Below the pieces are notes generated by a model, which was not told the DNA's origin, did no database searches, and saw only the letters and a program-made list of their open reading frames with translations. Source: Trogon surrucura (Eukaryota; Chordata; Aves; Trogoniformes; Trogonidae). Taken from it: 64,000 bases of DNA. The DNA is taken from NCBI GenBank assembly GCA_020746105.1, contig CM036618.1, forward strand, positions 95,660,122 to 95,724,121, given 5' to 3'. Within the stretch, counting starts at the first letter, position 1, and each line of letters starts with the position of its first letter. Below, piece by piece: positions 25,611 through 38,789 of this stretch. The translations under genes were made by a program, and so were the position numbers.

Positions 25611-26385
25611 CAACCAGATCTTAAATACACCTTCCTCGCAGCCCTCCCTTCTTCCCAGCTACCTCCTCCCATGCAGCACAGCATGGAAGCAGGGGATGGG
25701 GATACGGTCTGTGCACTACATATCACCCATTCATGCTGCTCCTTCCTCCTTGGGAAGAGGACTCCTTGCAGTCTGCTCCAACGTGGTGTTCCTCTCATGG
25801 GAAACAATCCTCCTGCAACTTCTCTAGTGTGAGTCCTTCCTATAAATGTGCGTCCTTCCCACAGGATGTAGTGGAACTGCTCCAGCCTGGGCTTTCCTTG
25901 GAGTCACAACATGCTTTGGGCATGTCCTCTGCTCCAGTATTGTCCTCTGCTCTGGTATCAGGTCCTCCACGGGCTGCATCCCGAACGTTTCGCCACTGTT
26001 GATCTCCTTGGTCGGCAGGGATTCATGCTGCCAACTCACCGCTGGCCTCAGGGAGATCTCTGCTTCAATGCCCTTCTCCCCCTGTTTCCTCACAGATCTT
26101 GTTGACTTCATGGTTGCTCTGGTCACCTGTCCCTCCTCACCAGAACAAAAAAAACCCAACTTTCTCAACACACACACACAAAAAAACAGGACAAAGAGCC
26201 TGACCCAACAGGTCTCCCCAATTAAATACATTGATCTCAGAGGTGCTGATTGGTCTGGCCTTGGCCAGAGGTGGGTTTGACTTTTATCTGGGGCTGGGGA
26301 AAGATCTGGAAGTTTTGCAAGGAGCCATTCCCATGCCCCCTCCACACACAGACTACCAAAAACCTTGCCAGACACAAACCCATCA
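25357..26385 (-). mobile_element. Solo LTR of an ERVL-type endogenous retrovirus
   Basis: A 1,029-bp LTR runs TG...CA on either strand and is flanked by the 5-bp direct repeat TATGC (25352-25356 and 26386-26390), as expected for ERVL integration. On the minus strand it begins TGATGGGTTTGTGTC and GGCAAGGTTTTTGGTAG, matching a common avian ERVL LTR from memory. A U3 segment with several imperfect copies of a CTGGAGCAG...GGGAAGGAC motif lies in the middle. No internal retroviral sequence remains, so it arose by recombination between two LTRs. Divergence suggests a fairly old insertion. Long open frames on both strands here (up to 183 residues) are LTR artefacts. Confidence 0.85.
25575..25610 (+). 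repeat. (AAT)n microsatellite inside the ERVL LTR
   Basis: About a dozen TAA/AAT units run without interruption and grade into AACAACAAC. The tract lies where the LTR family carries an AATAAATTAAATTAA-like stretch, so the microsatellite probably grew from LTR sequence (inference). Confidence 0.9.
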
Positions 26386-26489
26386 TATGCTGGCTACAAT
26401 TAAATTGCAAGAGTGGCAGGAAGCTTCGAAGAAATTTCCAGCAATAACTATTCTGAGTATCTGTCACACCCCTTCCTCAAAGATCTCAG

Positions 26490-26640
26490 TCTTTTGGGGG
26501 CATACAAGTTCAATATCTTCTTGTATAGATGTGGACCAGTGATTTGCCCATGGTAATGCAGAACATCTGTTGAAGCTGGACTAGAACTGCAGTATCTCAC
26601 TATCATTTCCTTCTTTAGCCCTAAAATCACCTCATTTTTA
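26490..26640 (-). mobile_element. MIR-like ancient SINE fragment
   Basis: AGTGATTTGCCCATGGTAAT followed by GAAGCTGGACTAGAACTGCA and a pyrimidine-rich stretch with CTTTAGCCC fits the minus strand of MIR, which typically reads 'aagtgacttgcccaaggtcacacagc...agagctgggattagaacccag'. The match is ordered over more than 100 bp. MIR-type CORE-SINEs predate the bird/mammal split and occur at low density in birds. Confidence 0.5.
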
Positions 26641-26644
26641 TGAA

Positions 26645-27625
26645 ATAGTGAGATTAACCAAATTGTTAGTGACTGAAAGTTGACAAATTGGCTCTTGGTA
26701 CAAATCTTCTACTACTATGGTTCTCTAAAATATCACTACAGTTTTGGTGGCCAGAGCAGGGAAGTCAGAGATGAACGTTATGAGAACTATGTTACACCAG
26801 CCACAAGGCTGAATCATGCCAGAGGGGATGATAATAAAGTAGATACTTAGAGATATAGATAAGGATTAACTCTACCATAATGCCCAGGTTTGAGGTGCAC
26901 AAATGCAAAATTTGTCATCTTGATTTCCAGAAAGTTATGTAATGTCCATAAAAAGATGTTCTAAGGGATGCATGCAGAGAGCTAATCCTAAATCATAGCT
27001 CTGCTAACAGGACAAAAAAAATGAGGAACTGCAGGATGCAGGTTAACAAAAGCAGAGTAATGTATGTGCAGATGTCCCACCCTGACCTGGGGTACAATTA
27101 AGGGGCAGCACGTGTAAAACTGCAAGACACTATATACAACATTTGGGAGGTGCAAACTTGGCAGAATTGATAACCAAGGTAGGAATTTCCAGGGCAGCAC
27201 TATCATAAATACTAATTAAAAGTAAAGAGTCAACAAAACTTACGCAAGAGGTGAAAGAGTAACCAGTGTTGTGCTTTTTTGGCGAGGGGGTAGTCGGAAG
27301 ACTTGGCGGTGAGCAAATGGAGAAAAAGGGAATGTAAAGTGAAGCCACTCTAAGGATTGCAGCTGACCTGCTTTTTTGATCAGGGCATATGAGGTGCTCA
27401 CACAAGTGTTTACCAGAGGGTCTCCAAAGGGCGTAGACAAAACACCCTGACTGGTCAGTTCACTCTTTTCCTTCTTTCACAGTTGCCAATGCACCATTAT
27501 TTGAATGTCTGGAGAAAGCAATGGTAGATGCTGTGTGTTTGAAAGCTGAGGATGTTGTACCAAAGAGGCCGTGCTAAACCAGTGAATGGTTTGCCCGCCC
27601 TGAAAGCACTGCATGAAGCCACAAG
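26645..27625. other. Unassigned non-coding DNA
   Basis: No gene or repeat recognised in about 1 kb. Short open frames only. Confidence 0.5.
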
Positions 27626-27629
27626 CCTC

Positions 27630-27990
27630 TTAGAGTCTGAAAGATGCCAGTAAATTGGAAAGGACTCAGAGAAATGCAACAACAAATGATTAAGAGACAG
27701 ATGGAATCCTGAGAAAAATATTAAAAGAACTGAATAGTTGGATAAAAGGAGGTCATGCAAGGCAAAAACTGTAAATAACAAGGATAAAATAAATTATTTA
27801 AGACTGTAAAAGGAAATATAATCCACTGTCACTGAATAACACTGAGCAGAGGAAAATTCAGACAGCAAACATGGAAAAAAAATTTATTTTCTGGTCCAAT
27901 AGGTTGAAGAATAGCCTCCCAAAGGACATGATGAATACTGTAAGGCCTGAAGAAATTTAAACTTAGAATCACAAAAATCAAGAAGTATAA
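27630..27990 (+). mobile_element. Probable ancient CR1-type LINE fragment
   Basis: The segments TTGGAAAGGACTCAGAGAAA, ATGATTAAGAGACAGATGGA and CCTGAGAAAAATATTAAAAG fit, in order, the ORF2 region that reads EL..VQ..A..MI..M....EE.LKEL in old CR1 copies. Later, GGTTGAAGAATAGCCTCCCA fits the 'ggaatagcctcccaag' region. It is strongly diverged and boundaries are approximate. Confidence 0.5.
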
Positions 27991-27994
27991 ATGA

Positions 27995-28816
27995 CAGCAG
28001 GGGTGAAAAAAACAATCTGGAAATAGGAAATGCTAACAGATTTTCTTAATTCTCATTTCTCTTTTTTTTACGTCTTCATTGTGGTAACAGTGGGGAAATC
28101 ATATATGTATATTTCATTGTTTTTCTTATTTGGTGTATGTTTTGAGAATTTCCTTAATCTGTTAGCTAAGTATTTATCAAGAAATTGTGTTTCCCTCAGA
28201 AACATTTACATTACAGTGTTACTGTTTTAAACCTTGTGAAGTCAGGGACTGCTCAGAAATATTTTGAAGTTCAACCTGAATATTTTAGAAAGATTAGTGA
28301 TTTATTTTCTTTGATTGGATTATCACTTGCAATGCAGATATTAGTATATAAGGATTTACATTTCTGGATTTTTTGAAAAAAAATGTATGTACGTAGCTTT
28401 GAGATTTGCCTTTCAAGTTTTTGCCAGTTGCACAACAATCAGGTGGCAACACCAAGTGAATACACAAGAGAGCTGCACTTAATCTTAATAGAAATAAACT
28501 GATTAAACATATTTATTCACAGAAACTTTCTTGCAGTGTTTGCCTTGTTCTAATTTAATTATACAGCACTCTTATTCCTGCTGAACAATAAAGATTGCTG
28601 CAATTTTTCAACAGACATACAATGAACCAGGATGTTCAGCATTGATTTTTGGGGGGGGTTCTGGAATAGACCCTGCGGCCAACAGCTCAGGAAAACATTT
28701 AAATCCATGCCTTTTCAATTTAATTGCCTCCTGAACAAAGGATTTAAGATGGTAAGTCATTATGTGTGGGCAAATGCACCCTACGAATTCTTGATCTCAC
28801 CATCATACCCTAATAT
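27995..28816. other. Unassigned AT-rich non-coding DNA
   Basis: No gene or repeat recognised. A G8 run lies at about 28651-28658, within a T-rich and G-rich stretch. Confidence 0.5.
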
Positions 28817-28817
28817 A

Positions 28818-29415
28818 GTCATAGAACCATAGAATGGTTTGGGTTGGAAGGGACCTCGTTCCAATCCCTTGCCATGGGTAGGAATATCTCCCACCAGCCC
28901 AAATTGCTCAAAGCTCCATCCAACCTGGCCTTGAACACCTCCAAAGAGGGGACATCCACAGCTTCTCCAGGCAACCTGTTCCAATGGGTCACCACCCTCA
29001 TAGTAAAGAACTTCTTCCTAATACCTAATCTACCCTTTCAGTTTAAAGACATCATTCCTTGTCCCATCACTATGTTCCTTGATAAAGAGTCCTTCCTCTT
29101 ATTTCCTGCAGGCCCTGTTTAAGTACTAGAAGGCCACTGTAAGGTCTCCCTGGAGCCTTGACTAGTTTTTGTTGGGAGTCCCAGAGCAGAAGGCAGCTCT
29201 CCAGGTGGTGTCTCCTGAGAGTGGCATAGAAGGAACACCACTCGTGGTCAACATCAAGCCATTGACCACAACTCTTTCAGTGTGACCATCTAGCCAATTC
29301 CTTAACTGCCGAGGAGCTGATCCATCAAATCCCAACCTCAATTTAAAGACAGGGATGTCATACAGAATAATGTCAAATTCTTTGTAAAAGTCCTGGTAGA
29401 CGACACTGAAATATC
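28818..29415 (-). mobile_element. CR1 LINE with internal deletions, keeping part of the reverse transcriptase
   Basis: The 3' terminus lies at 28818-28835 (CATAGAAC, CATAGAAT on the plus strand). The C-terminal ORF2 region follows to about 29165 (minus-strand peptide includes THWNRLPGEAVDVPSLEVFK). After a gap relative to the family, a segment to about 29235 corresponds to the 'ccccagagctgg...tccaggtgg' region. After a second gap, 29240-29410 encodes reverse transcriptase sequence: DFYKEFDIILYD (family: DFSKAFDTVSHN), NWLDGHTERVVVNG, then TTSGVPS where GVPQGS is usual. All parts share one orientation, so this is one insertion that lost two internal stretches. It is inactive. Confidence 0.85.
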
Positions 29416-29419
29416 AAGC

Positions 29420-30635
29420 AGAGCTCCTTCTTACCCTCACGACCACAAAGATGCTCCCTTTAACTTCTCATCTGTATCCTATGGTTCCTAATAACCCAGC
29501 CACTTTCCTGAACCAGGGTACGTGTCCGCACTGAACTGCAGCATGCCCAAGAGTAAAGGAACAATAGATAAAGGATCAGTTTTCTATAAGAACTCCAAAA
29601 GCATATTTATGCTGTACCTACTACATTGGTTAAAATGAGATGGACAGCCTGATGCTAGTCATTTTAACCAAAGAGAGTTTAAAGAGTAACTTTAAAATTG
29701 TATTTGAAAGAATTATTTATTTTCTCAGCTTCGGCCTGGAGTTCATTGTTCAGTTGTCACCTCCAAGATTATTATCTCTCACATGGCCAAGTGGTTCCAT
29801 TGTTTCTGGATCATTTTAAGTGTAAAGCATATTGCTAGGTTTAATACAGAAATGACTTCTCAGTGTTAGCCTCCCTGTTCCCTTAAATTAGCCTGTTCAA
29901 AGTATTCTTTAACTTTCCACTTAGACAGCAAAAAAAAAGCCAGTTTCTGTTCTCATGTGCTTTAGGATAAAGCCAGAATTACTTTGGGAACTTTAACAGA
30001 GTTACTCCTGATTTCCTTCAGTGAAACTGAAGGCAAGATTTGGTCCTTGAGATTCAGATACTCTTTGCATACAAAGGAGTCTACTACCTCTACAATACTG
30101 TTGCAGAAGAGAAATAATTTATGCTATAAATAATAGCAATAACTCAATAATGATGTCTTTGTATCTAGATTTGGTATACAGATCTTTCAATAAGCATACC
30201 TCAAACACTCACGGAGTAAGATAAAGTGCTGCTTGCTGGAGCAGGTAAGCAGAAAGAAGTAAAAATGAAATTAAATGACCTGGTTTTGTTTTCTCTTTTC
30301 TCGTGAATACCTACAATTAAGTGAATGAGAAATATGATTGCACATCATCTCTACAAATCAGCTCAGATATTTAAAATCCCATTGCATATTGTTTCAGAAT
30401 TTGGCATACATGACTCGCCTAGGGATGTAGGAAGGATGAAAACCTCAAGCAATGAAGTTCCATTTTGGGTATATACTAATTAGCTCTGTGTACACTGCTA
30501 TGTCTACAGAGCCCTGAGCATCACAGCCCATGTTAGTCCAGGCCTGCAAGTAGTACATGGTCCTCCATGCAGACTAAATTCAGATTTTTTAGTTGTTTCA
30601 AGCACGGCAGACAACACAGACAAGGCTGCAGTGTG
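29420..30635. other. Unassigned non-coding DNA
   Basis: No gene or repeat recognised. The first part (29420-29530) could continue the CR1 copy but I cannot align it with confidence. Confidence 0.5.
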
Positions 30636-30639
30636 CTCA

Positions 30640-30800
30640 ATACCCAGACTGGCTCATTTACAGATGGTTCGAAAACTCATGCACAGCACGATTTTGCTTA
30701 GCACAACCCATGTAGAGTCCCTCATCTGGGGAAATGGGAAGGTAGGAACTGAACTCAGATGCCCCTCAGTTGTAGGCAGGCAGTTTAGAGTGGATAGCTT
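30640..30800 (-). mobile_element. MIR-like ancient SINE fragment
   Basis: CATTTACAGATGGTTCGAAA followed by ACTCATGCACAGC, and later GGTAGGAACTGAACTCAGAT with GCCCCTCAG, fits the minus-strand order of MIR (core near 'ttttacagatgaggaaactcagg', tail near 'gggaattgaacccagatctcc'). The spacing is longer than usual in the middle. Moderate to low confidence. Confidence 0.42.
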
Positions 30801-30804
30801 AGAT

Positions 30805-33800
30805 ATTTCCCTCTTTTATTCAGTCAATTATTTTGAACAGCTAGCTGCTCTTTGCAAAGCTAGAAGTGGGCGTGAGTAGCTTCGGCACTGCAAGGCTGAA
30901 ATGCCTGTACCTTGGTATGCAGCGTGCTCTCTGTGTATGTGTGACTGCGTGCAAAGGCAGGGAAATGAGAAATGTATTCTGCAGGAGATATTTAATGGCC
31001 AAAGCAATATCATGTTCAAACAGCACAAAACCTCAATTCTTCTCACTGTGCCATGATATTAGGGTAGGAACTAAGTGACAAGGAAGACAGCATCCAACTG
31101 AGTCATGAGCAGCACTCTCTGCATGAGTCTCAAGAAAGCTGGGCTTCCAACAACTGAGCAGTACCCATGTCATTCATCTCCATCATGACTGTGACAGCTT
31201 CTCCCTTCATTGATTATGGTTAACGATGGCTGAGCAAACCAGAGGAACAGAATAACTGGTTCACAGCAGGCAGAAGACTGACCTTGTTTGGAAGAGTAAT
31301 ATCAAAACTAATGGCTACAGAAAAAGGCACCTGAAAAAACACAGTATCTCCTTTAACAAGGCAAATACTATGCAATGGAAGAGGTCTCTCCAAAGGGAAA
31401 TGGCACATACTTATCTCGAGCTTCCCTCTGTGTCAGCATCAACATGAATTGTCCATCTGTTTCTTCTACCTATGAGCTAACATGCACACACCTGCATTTG
31501 CTGCTTTTTTTTTTCACGGATGGCAGACAGGATTCTCCAAATGTTGACATTCCTAGAGCCTGCTAGACGATGAACTGATAATTAGGATGCAGCCTCCTTT
31601 ACCCGCTCATGTTTGGGAAGTGAGTTAGTCATGTTAAGTCTCTCAGGATTGAGAAGCCAAGTGGGTGAACAAATGAAAAAGCATGCCGTGTAAAGAAAAG
31701 CTTTTGGGATTATTAGCTTGTTTCAAACACAGAAAAGGGGATATTTTTTCATGTCCATGGTCCATTGCCATCCTTGGTCTTCTGCATATCCAGACATGTC
31801 TAGAGCTGTCTTGAACACTGAGGGAGAGGTCCATTTTCAGGAAAACCTCCTGTGTCCTCTGATTCTAGTCGCCAATTCGTAGCCCTGCTAGATGCCTGTT
31901 CAAAAAGAGCTAGCTGTGCTTTGTACTGCAGTCAGCAACAGTGTTGCGAGACGAAGCCCTCACCCACACAACAAAGGAGACATCATGGTGGGATGGCAGG
32001 AAAAGTGACACAGAGCTATAAATGGCTAAGTCTGGGTTGCAGTCATAAGTGAAACTCCTACTGCCTCCAGCTTGGCTGGGCTTTCATCTTGCTGATAACA
32101 GAGTAGTTCCACAATTTACTAGCCTCATGCGCTCAGCTTGTATTTCCTAGTGGGAAGATGAGATTGATTTGGCACTGAGCCGCAGAAGTTAGAACCATCT
32201 CTGATGCACAGAGGTGGAGATGGACGTTTGATGAAGGTGTCAATCAAGCTGGAAATCTCAGCCTCATAGAGACATCTAGATAGCTTGCAAGTTCAGGTGA
32301 AGTCAAGTAATGCCTCTAAAATCTGAGGATAAAACCATAAACAAATACTATGCTTTGGAGGAGGAAGGAGAAGCAGAGGGGAAATAATCTAAAAATCTCT
32401 CCCCTGTTAACACAATTTTAGAAGAAACTTCAAAAATAGCACTCACAAGGAAGGAGTAAAAGAAGACCCAGCTTTCTGTGTTTTTGAGAGCTAATGGACT
32501 AAGAGAAGTGACAGGTAGAGTATAGTTTAGAAAGCTGTATGTTACTTGATATTTTATGTAATTTTTTTTTTTAGTGTGAAACATCTATCTATAGAATGCC
32601 CTTTTGTGTAAGGGCATGCCAATTTGCCAGATAAAGCAGCATGCAGGACAGAGAAAAATGCTTTGAAGTCTCCTAGGAGAAAACAGTTCCACCTTAATGA
32701 AGTCCATTACAGAGCTCTGCCTGCAGTACGGCAAGGTACTTTCAAAACACATTTGGCAACGAAAATAAGACTCTCTCGTGAAGTGTAAAAGTTGTGACAA
32801 GCCAGCTACAGATGGAAACAACAGTGTTTCACCTAACACAGACAGCTCAGAAAACATCCCAAAGCATACTGGAGCCACAAGAAGTTACTGGATTTCAATC
32901 AGGGTTCAGTGAAATCAAGTACAACTGAAAATGCATTAGCTGCACCACAAGGTAAGGAATACATGAGGATGCTGTTTTCTTGGTATTATCCCTTCAGATA
33001 TAAGGGATACAACTACCTGACCGGGGCTGGAAGGTTAGGATGGAGGTATAAGACTCAGGAAACCAAGTTTGCTTTGCAGCCCTACACTGCTGAATTCTTG
33101 CTTGACCTTTGCCCATATATTTTTTTGTATGCTTCAGATTCCTCTCTGTAAAGTGAAGACAGTACTGTTTCATGCATTCATGGACTTATTCTTGCATAGC
33201 ATGGGTTTTCTTCTTAGTTCAACAGGAAATTGACTTTATCTTGAGGTTTCCAGGTTAATAAAGTGGAAAAAATAAAAAGGTGTGATAATGTTCTCAGTTA
33301 ATTCAAGATGGTACCTCCTGCTGACCTTATTAGCTCTGCCGTTTCTTGGAACAGAGTGAAATCACCCTCAGCTAGGAGTTTTACTTTTGACATTTTGAAG
33401 ACACAGTTGTTAAAACCTGTTATAAATAAAGAAAAGCCAAGATGATCTAGTTTAAAGAAGACACCCATTAAATTGAATCTTTTCCCAATACTAGATCTCG
33501 CTAGATTTGCAAAACTATCCATCACATCTGTTATGCTCATAACATTTCTAGGTCCCAGTGGGACTAATAGGCAAGGAACTGAAATCCCCCATCGAAAAAC
33601 TTTCATTTAGATGCACAGAGGGCTGGCACTCTCTTACTCAGGAAGCCATACTGAGGAGATTTCAGCTGCATGTTTTACAGAATTGGAGCGGGTTCCAACA
33701 ATCAAACCTAAACTCTACACAGTTCTTTTTTTATTGTGATAGAACAAGTGGTGTGAACCTGCCACGGAAGGGGAGGGTCATCAGGTTCTTGCACCTGTCC

Positions 33801-36800
33801 AGTATGATTCTGCACACATGGTTTGTATTCTTTTTACATCTGTCAAAAAGTGATAAGAGCTTTCTGCTGGGCACTTGTGTCGCTTAAATGAGTGTTTTGA
33901 GATCTTGTCTACCATTACAACCTAGCAATGCCTTGTTTCCAGGAAAATGAAATGTATTCTGAAGTTCATACAATGTTGACCTCAAATATCAATGCACAAC
34001 ATGACTGTGACTTTTATCTGTGGAAAAGATCCTAATGCAAGGGTTCCCCTGAGGGCCACTTTTGTGTCAGAAAAGCAAAGGAAAACAAAAAATGTTGTAT
34101 TTCTGGCTGCTGCAGACTCATCTCTTTGGTTTACCCATAAACTCTAACCCTGACAGTGCAAAGATTGACTGATTTGGGACATTAGAATAGCAGTTCTATG
34201 CTTCTAGAAAACCTTTACATGGTAATTCATCTTTGGTCATGCTGTCTTTGCAAGTAGAACTTAGCCTCATAATTTCCATGAATTCCCTCCTTCCCCCTCC
34301 CATGTATTATCTTCATCTTCCAGACCTCTAAATCCAAGTCATTTCATTATTGATAAACAGCATGTTTATAATGTTTGTCAAGAGATTTGGTCTGAAGGAT
34401 TATAAACTTCATGCCACATTTTTTTTTCAGCCAACACTGATATGCATCTCCTCTGTGTAGAACAGAGGAGTAGCCTGAAGATACCTTGCAGATGAGGGGT
34501 TTAAAAAGAAGTAACCGAAAGTGACCGTGATAATTAGTGCTATGCAAAAATGTAATTATTTATTCAGACCCAAATCGTTTAAATAAAGTACTCTGAGTTT
34601 TTCACAAAGTGCCAAGGACTTTTATCCAGTTATAAAAAATGTATAATGCTTATTGTACGGACCACATTGCAGCCCATTCCCACAGCACCTCATCAGCACA
34701 CAGCATAGAGGGACCCATCTAGAGGTGGGAGCGGAACTCTCCTTATCATGGCTCATGGCCAGCCTGCAAGGCTTCCCTCTACAGCATCATGCCCACAGTT
34801 TCAGTGGGAGGTTTGAACCAAGATGAATGCCTGAATGTACCTAAACTTTCTGTCGCTCTCACCATTTAACGTTGAAAAGATGATAGGAAATTTAATTGGG
34901 GCAGGAAGAAGACACATTTCCTACAGTCATCTCTTTGAGCTCACAGCATTTGTTTCCTTTACCCAGATCTCCTTGCCTGTCAAAACAACCAGCTATTGCA
35001 CTTATCAGTGAGCTCAGGGAGAGCACCCTACTGAGTACAAGTCCCCAGATTTTTTTTGGAGGCGGCATGCATACAAGCACTGACACATCCTCCTGCTGAG
35101 ACTCTAGATCCCTACAGCGAAACACAAGGGGGCTACAGAGAATGTGCAGCCATTATATGTCCAGGAAACCACCCTCTCTCAGTGGAATCATGGTGCCCTG
35201 AGGCAGGATTGGCCCAGCAGCTCTCTCCGAAATGCTGGTGAGGCATGGATCACGGGCTAGCACAAGGTCCAGGGAGGAAGCATGTGTCTCAGGCAATGGA
35301 GCCTACCAGGGACTTTCTCCTGTACTCAGTATACAGTTTTGGCTCCCACCCCCCTACAAAATCTTCCAACACTACCCCAACTGGTTTTGACCCTTCCAGG
35401 GCCAAAATGTGCCTCCACACAGAGCCAGAAGTTATGAAGTGTGGGTGCAGGCAGTTTTCGCCATTTACCCTTCAGGCCAAAAAATGGTCTCTGAAGATTC
35501 AACAGTAAAAATGTAGACTGTGAATTCCAGCAAGATCCCAGTCCAGGTGGCAAGGTAGTGAAGGGAATGACAACATCTCGACACTAGATTTCTTTGAATT
35601 ATACAAGTGAGGACAGAGTTCATTTTCCTCCATTGGTGTCATGTCTGATGAACGATCTCATCTGATGGTGGATTTTCAGTTGGATTTAGGAAACTCACTT
35701 TTGTTGTGATAAAGTGATAATCTCACTAAAAGAGTTGCTCTCTTCATTCTCTGCTCATTCTCTTTACACAGCAAGCAGAAAAACTAGAGACTAAACTTGT
35801 AAGAAGATGACAGTAATAAGAAGAACAGCAACAAAAACAACCACTACCAAATAGACTGGGGCAGGAGGGAAGTAAAATTATTTATCTTTGGTTTTGATGT
35901 TCGGATCAATAAGAAACAGAACAAACAAAACAGTGGAGTTACCATAAACCATGCCTACATGTGCAACAGAAGGGAAAAATCACTCTGAAATCTGGGTTAA
36001 CCAGAAATTTATTGTGTCAGGAAATATTGGATCTAAGACCTAGTGCTCGTGGCAATCAATTCAATTTTTTCACATACATTGGAAAGTATGTCTTTCCCAG
36101 TGTGCAATATTTAATTAGACCTTCATGAGATTTTAAAGCAGGCTCCAAGGATTTTCATAACTCCAGCATCTTGCAAGTTCAGATGCCAAATTTGCATAAA
36201 TGGAGACAAAGAGATTAAAAAGGCAGGGAATGTAATGAAAAATGCTGTCATCTAAGACCTTAGGAGGAACAAAAGGGATAAGAGGAAAAGATTCTTAAGA
36301 CAAAAATATGAAAAAAAAAGAGAATTAATAAAAGAAGTGTGGATGAAGAAGATATTTAAAGAAGAAGCAATACCTTATGAATGGCTAACAAAAATAATAG
36401 ATCTTTTAATCTGTAGATCTTGTACTTCAAAGTGAAAAGGAAAGTTCATTATTGTAATTTTACTAAAAGGAGGAAGCCAAGGTATCAATTCTGACCAGCC
36501 CAATGAGGACGCTGAATTACTCAGTGATAAAAAGAGAATATCAGCTGTGCATAAAGAATGATCTCTCTGATCTCCCAAGTGTTGCATGTGTTTCCCACTG
36601 CCTGCACATCCACGCTGTCTACATACTTCGGTCCCACTGAGATGCTGGCCTTAGTGGTTGATTGCAAAAGACTCCAGGTAATGTAACTTTGAATTATGAG
36701 ATTCCTCAGAGTCAAACTCCTTCTCAGGCCAAAGCTGGGTCTGCCTAGAGGCATCATATTTCTGACCTGGGCAAGTTGCTCACAAGTGACTCAGTATGTT

Positions 36801-36862
36801 CAGTCTTCAATGCTGAGCTCCGGAGAAACTGGAAACCCCTTTCCTTGTACAAGGTCCGTAGC
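30805..36862. other. Unassigned non-coding DNA
   Basis: About 6 kb with no recognisable gene or repeat. The part from about 34650 to 35560 is GC-richer. Open frames are up to 109 residues and have no domain that I recognise. Confidence 0.5.
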
Positions 36863-37223
36863 CTCGTCTGTGATATTTTAGGTTAAGGGTTTCAGACTTG
36901 CTGAACGCAGAGGTTCGCTTATCTGTTGTGCAGACCCAGAGAACGGAGGAAAACAAGGCCTACACAGTGAGAGCCAGCCGAAGGAGGGAGTCTTGTGACG
37001 ACAGGACGGCCCTGTTTTGGCTAAGGAGCAAGGCCGCATGGAAGACTAACAATGTGAACCATCCTGCACATAGATAAGTTTTTGCAAAATAAAATCCTGA
37101 AGGCCACGAGGCCCAGAGTGGAAATTTTTACCCTAATATCCCTATATGACTATAGTCACCCACTCTTCGCTCAAATCATGCTGAATGCCACCCCGGGGTG
37201 GGGGGCAGGGGGTGTGAAAAATA

Positions 37224-37230
37224 GTATATA
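37224..37230 (+). promoter_or_regulatory. TATA box of the ERVK-type LTR
   Basis: TATATAA followed by GGAGCATAG lies at the position expected for the LTR promoter, about 355 bp from the LTR start and 240 bp before the polyadenylation signal. Whether it still drives transcription cannot be told from sequence. Confidence 0.75.
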
Positions 37231-37471
37231 AGGAGCATAGAGGGTATGTGTCGTTGGGAGGAGAAGACCCCAGAAGAGGAAGAGGCAGTCGACGGGCTGT
37301 GCTCCTTCTCCTTCACCCAAGACAGGGACGCCTTCTTGGTAAGAATTGCGCTTCCACCTTTTGGTGTGTAATACCCGGGATAGTATTTTGCTAGCATTAG
37401 TATCGTATATTAGCGCTATTGCAGAGAGTGAATTTATCAACGGCAACTCCGAATCTTGTATCTGTCGCTTC

Positions 37472-37477
37472 AATAAA
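37472..37477 (+). promoter_or_regulatory. Polyadenylation signal of the ERVK-type LTR
   Basis: AATAAA within CTTCAATAAATCACTT, downstream of the TATA box, marks the end of the R region. The U5 part follows. Confidence 0.75.
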
Positions 37478-37508
37478 TCACTTATTGTTAGTTACCTTGC
37501 AAATTGTC

Positions 37509-37605
37509 TCAGTGCAAGTCCTTAAACGGGGCTCTGAAAATTCAGTGCAAGCCCTTAGTGGGGCTCTGAAAACTCAGTGCAAGTCCCTAACGGGGCTCTG
37601 AAACA
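37509..37605 (+). repeat. Three tandem 32-33 bp units in the LTR U5 region
   Basis: The unit TCAGTGCAAGTCC...GGGGCTCTGAAAA occurs at 37509, 37542 and 37574. A degenerate fourth start (AAGTGCTTAGCTGGGG) follows at about 37609. The units differ by a few bases, so the expansion is not brand new. Confidence 0.92.
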
Positions 37606-37667
37606 AGCAAGTGCTTAGCTGGGGTACGTGCCTCTCACAGCCACATACCTTTCACGCGACACTCGTC

Positions 37668-38785
37668 AGTGCTTAAACCATGAATCATTTTAGATAGACG
37701 GTAAAGCAGAAGGTAAGCAGGAAAAGAGTAACAAAAACAAAAAGACTTGAAGAGCCCATGGCCAAACAGCTAAACAGTAGCAGAGTCAGAGACATTTGAA
37801 GGCAAAAGTGAAGACATGAATTTGGGCTGAAAATGACACTGTTGTAGATGCATGATCTTCTTTCATCATCCTTCAGAGTCACCTCTCAGAATGGTACCTG
37901 CAAAAGGGTGGCTGTTCTTCTGTTTTCTCTCTCCAGCTTTTGTTCCCCTTTCATTATGAGTCCGTTTTTTCACTTATGCTTTGTAAGGGAGACCCAAGAA
38001 GACTTAATCTTCTTATGGGGTCAGTAAAAGGTGGATAAAACCATGATGTGTTGATATCAACAGAGATGCTGTCCTAACCTGGTGCTACAACAGCAGAAAA
38101 CATATTATGCCTCACTGCCTCATCCTTCCTCTTCTTGTCGTCAACTGGTTCCCTCATCCTCTTCTTCATAAAAAAAAAATTAAATCACAAGCTTCTTTCA
38201 ACACTGTCTCCAGAGGGGAGATCACCATTAAAAACTAAAGTCCATTTCCCATTATCTCCAGTAAGGAATTTCCTTCAGGTAACAGCTCAGTTCCCTTCTG
38301 GTACACAGGTCATGCAACAGCACATTAGACAATTAGAGTCAAACTACCTCCACATTCCTCTCTCAGTCCCCAGAAAAGATTTTAGACCATTTTTTTGCTT
38401 CCCTCTAAACATAAAAGGAGGCATGCACAGTGACTATAAAGCATGACATGATATTCTCATGTTTCCCCTGTCACATAGGAATTTGTCTTCCCCTTGAATA
38501 GAGAGATTTTTCTGTAGTGTTCTTAGTACAGGAACAGCAAAGAAACATGTTTCATTGGCTTTCTCCTCCCACTGGCTCATGCTGGGATCAAATATGTATA
38601 GAACCGAATCCAGTTCTTTACAGAATGCTCTCTCTAGGCTGAGTTCTTGAAAGTCATTTTATGTATCTCTTCAGAGTGCTCTCAGCAACTGAGTCATCAC
38701 TGAGGAAAAGATAGGAGAAGCAAAGGAGAGAAACCTGCAAAGAGATGACAGAATATATCATAAAAGAGATTTAATTTTTTTTTAA
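37668..38785. other. Unassigned non-coding DNA
   Basis: No gene or repeat recognised. A run of A at about 38168-38177 and short open frames only. Confidence 0.5.
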
Positions 38786-38789
38786 ATAG

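Larger units (their letters stand above)
36869..37661 (+). mobile_element. Solo LTR of an ERVK-type (class II) endogenous retrovirus
   Basis: A 793-bp LTR begins TGTGATATTTTAGG and ends CACGCGACA. It is flanked by an exact 6-bp direct repeat CTCGTC (36863-36868 and 37662-37667); a 6-bp duplication is typical of class II (beta-like) retroviruses. It holds a TATA box at 37224-37230 and an AATAAA at 37472-37477, with U3, R and U5 in the normal order on the plus strand. No internal sequence remains, so it is a solo LTR. The element looks whole as an LTR, and its clean edges suggest it is younger than the ERVL pieces. I cannot name the exact family. Confidence 0.88.
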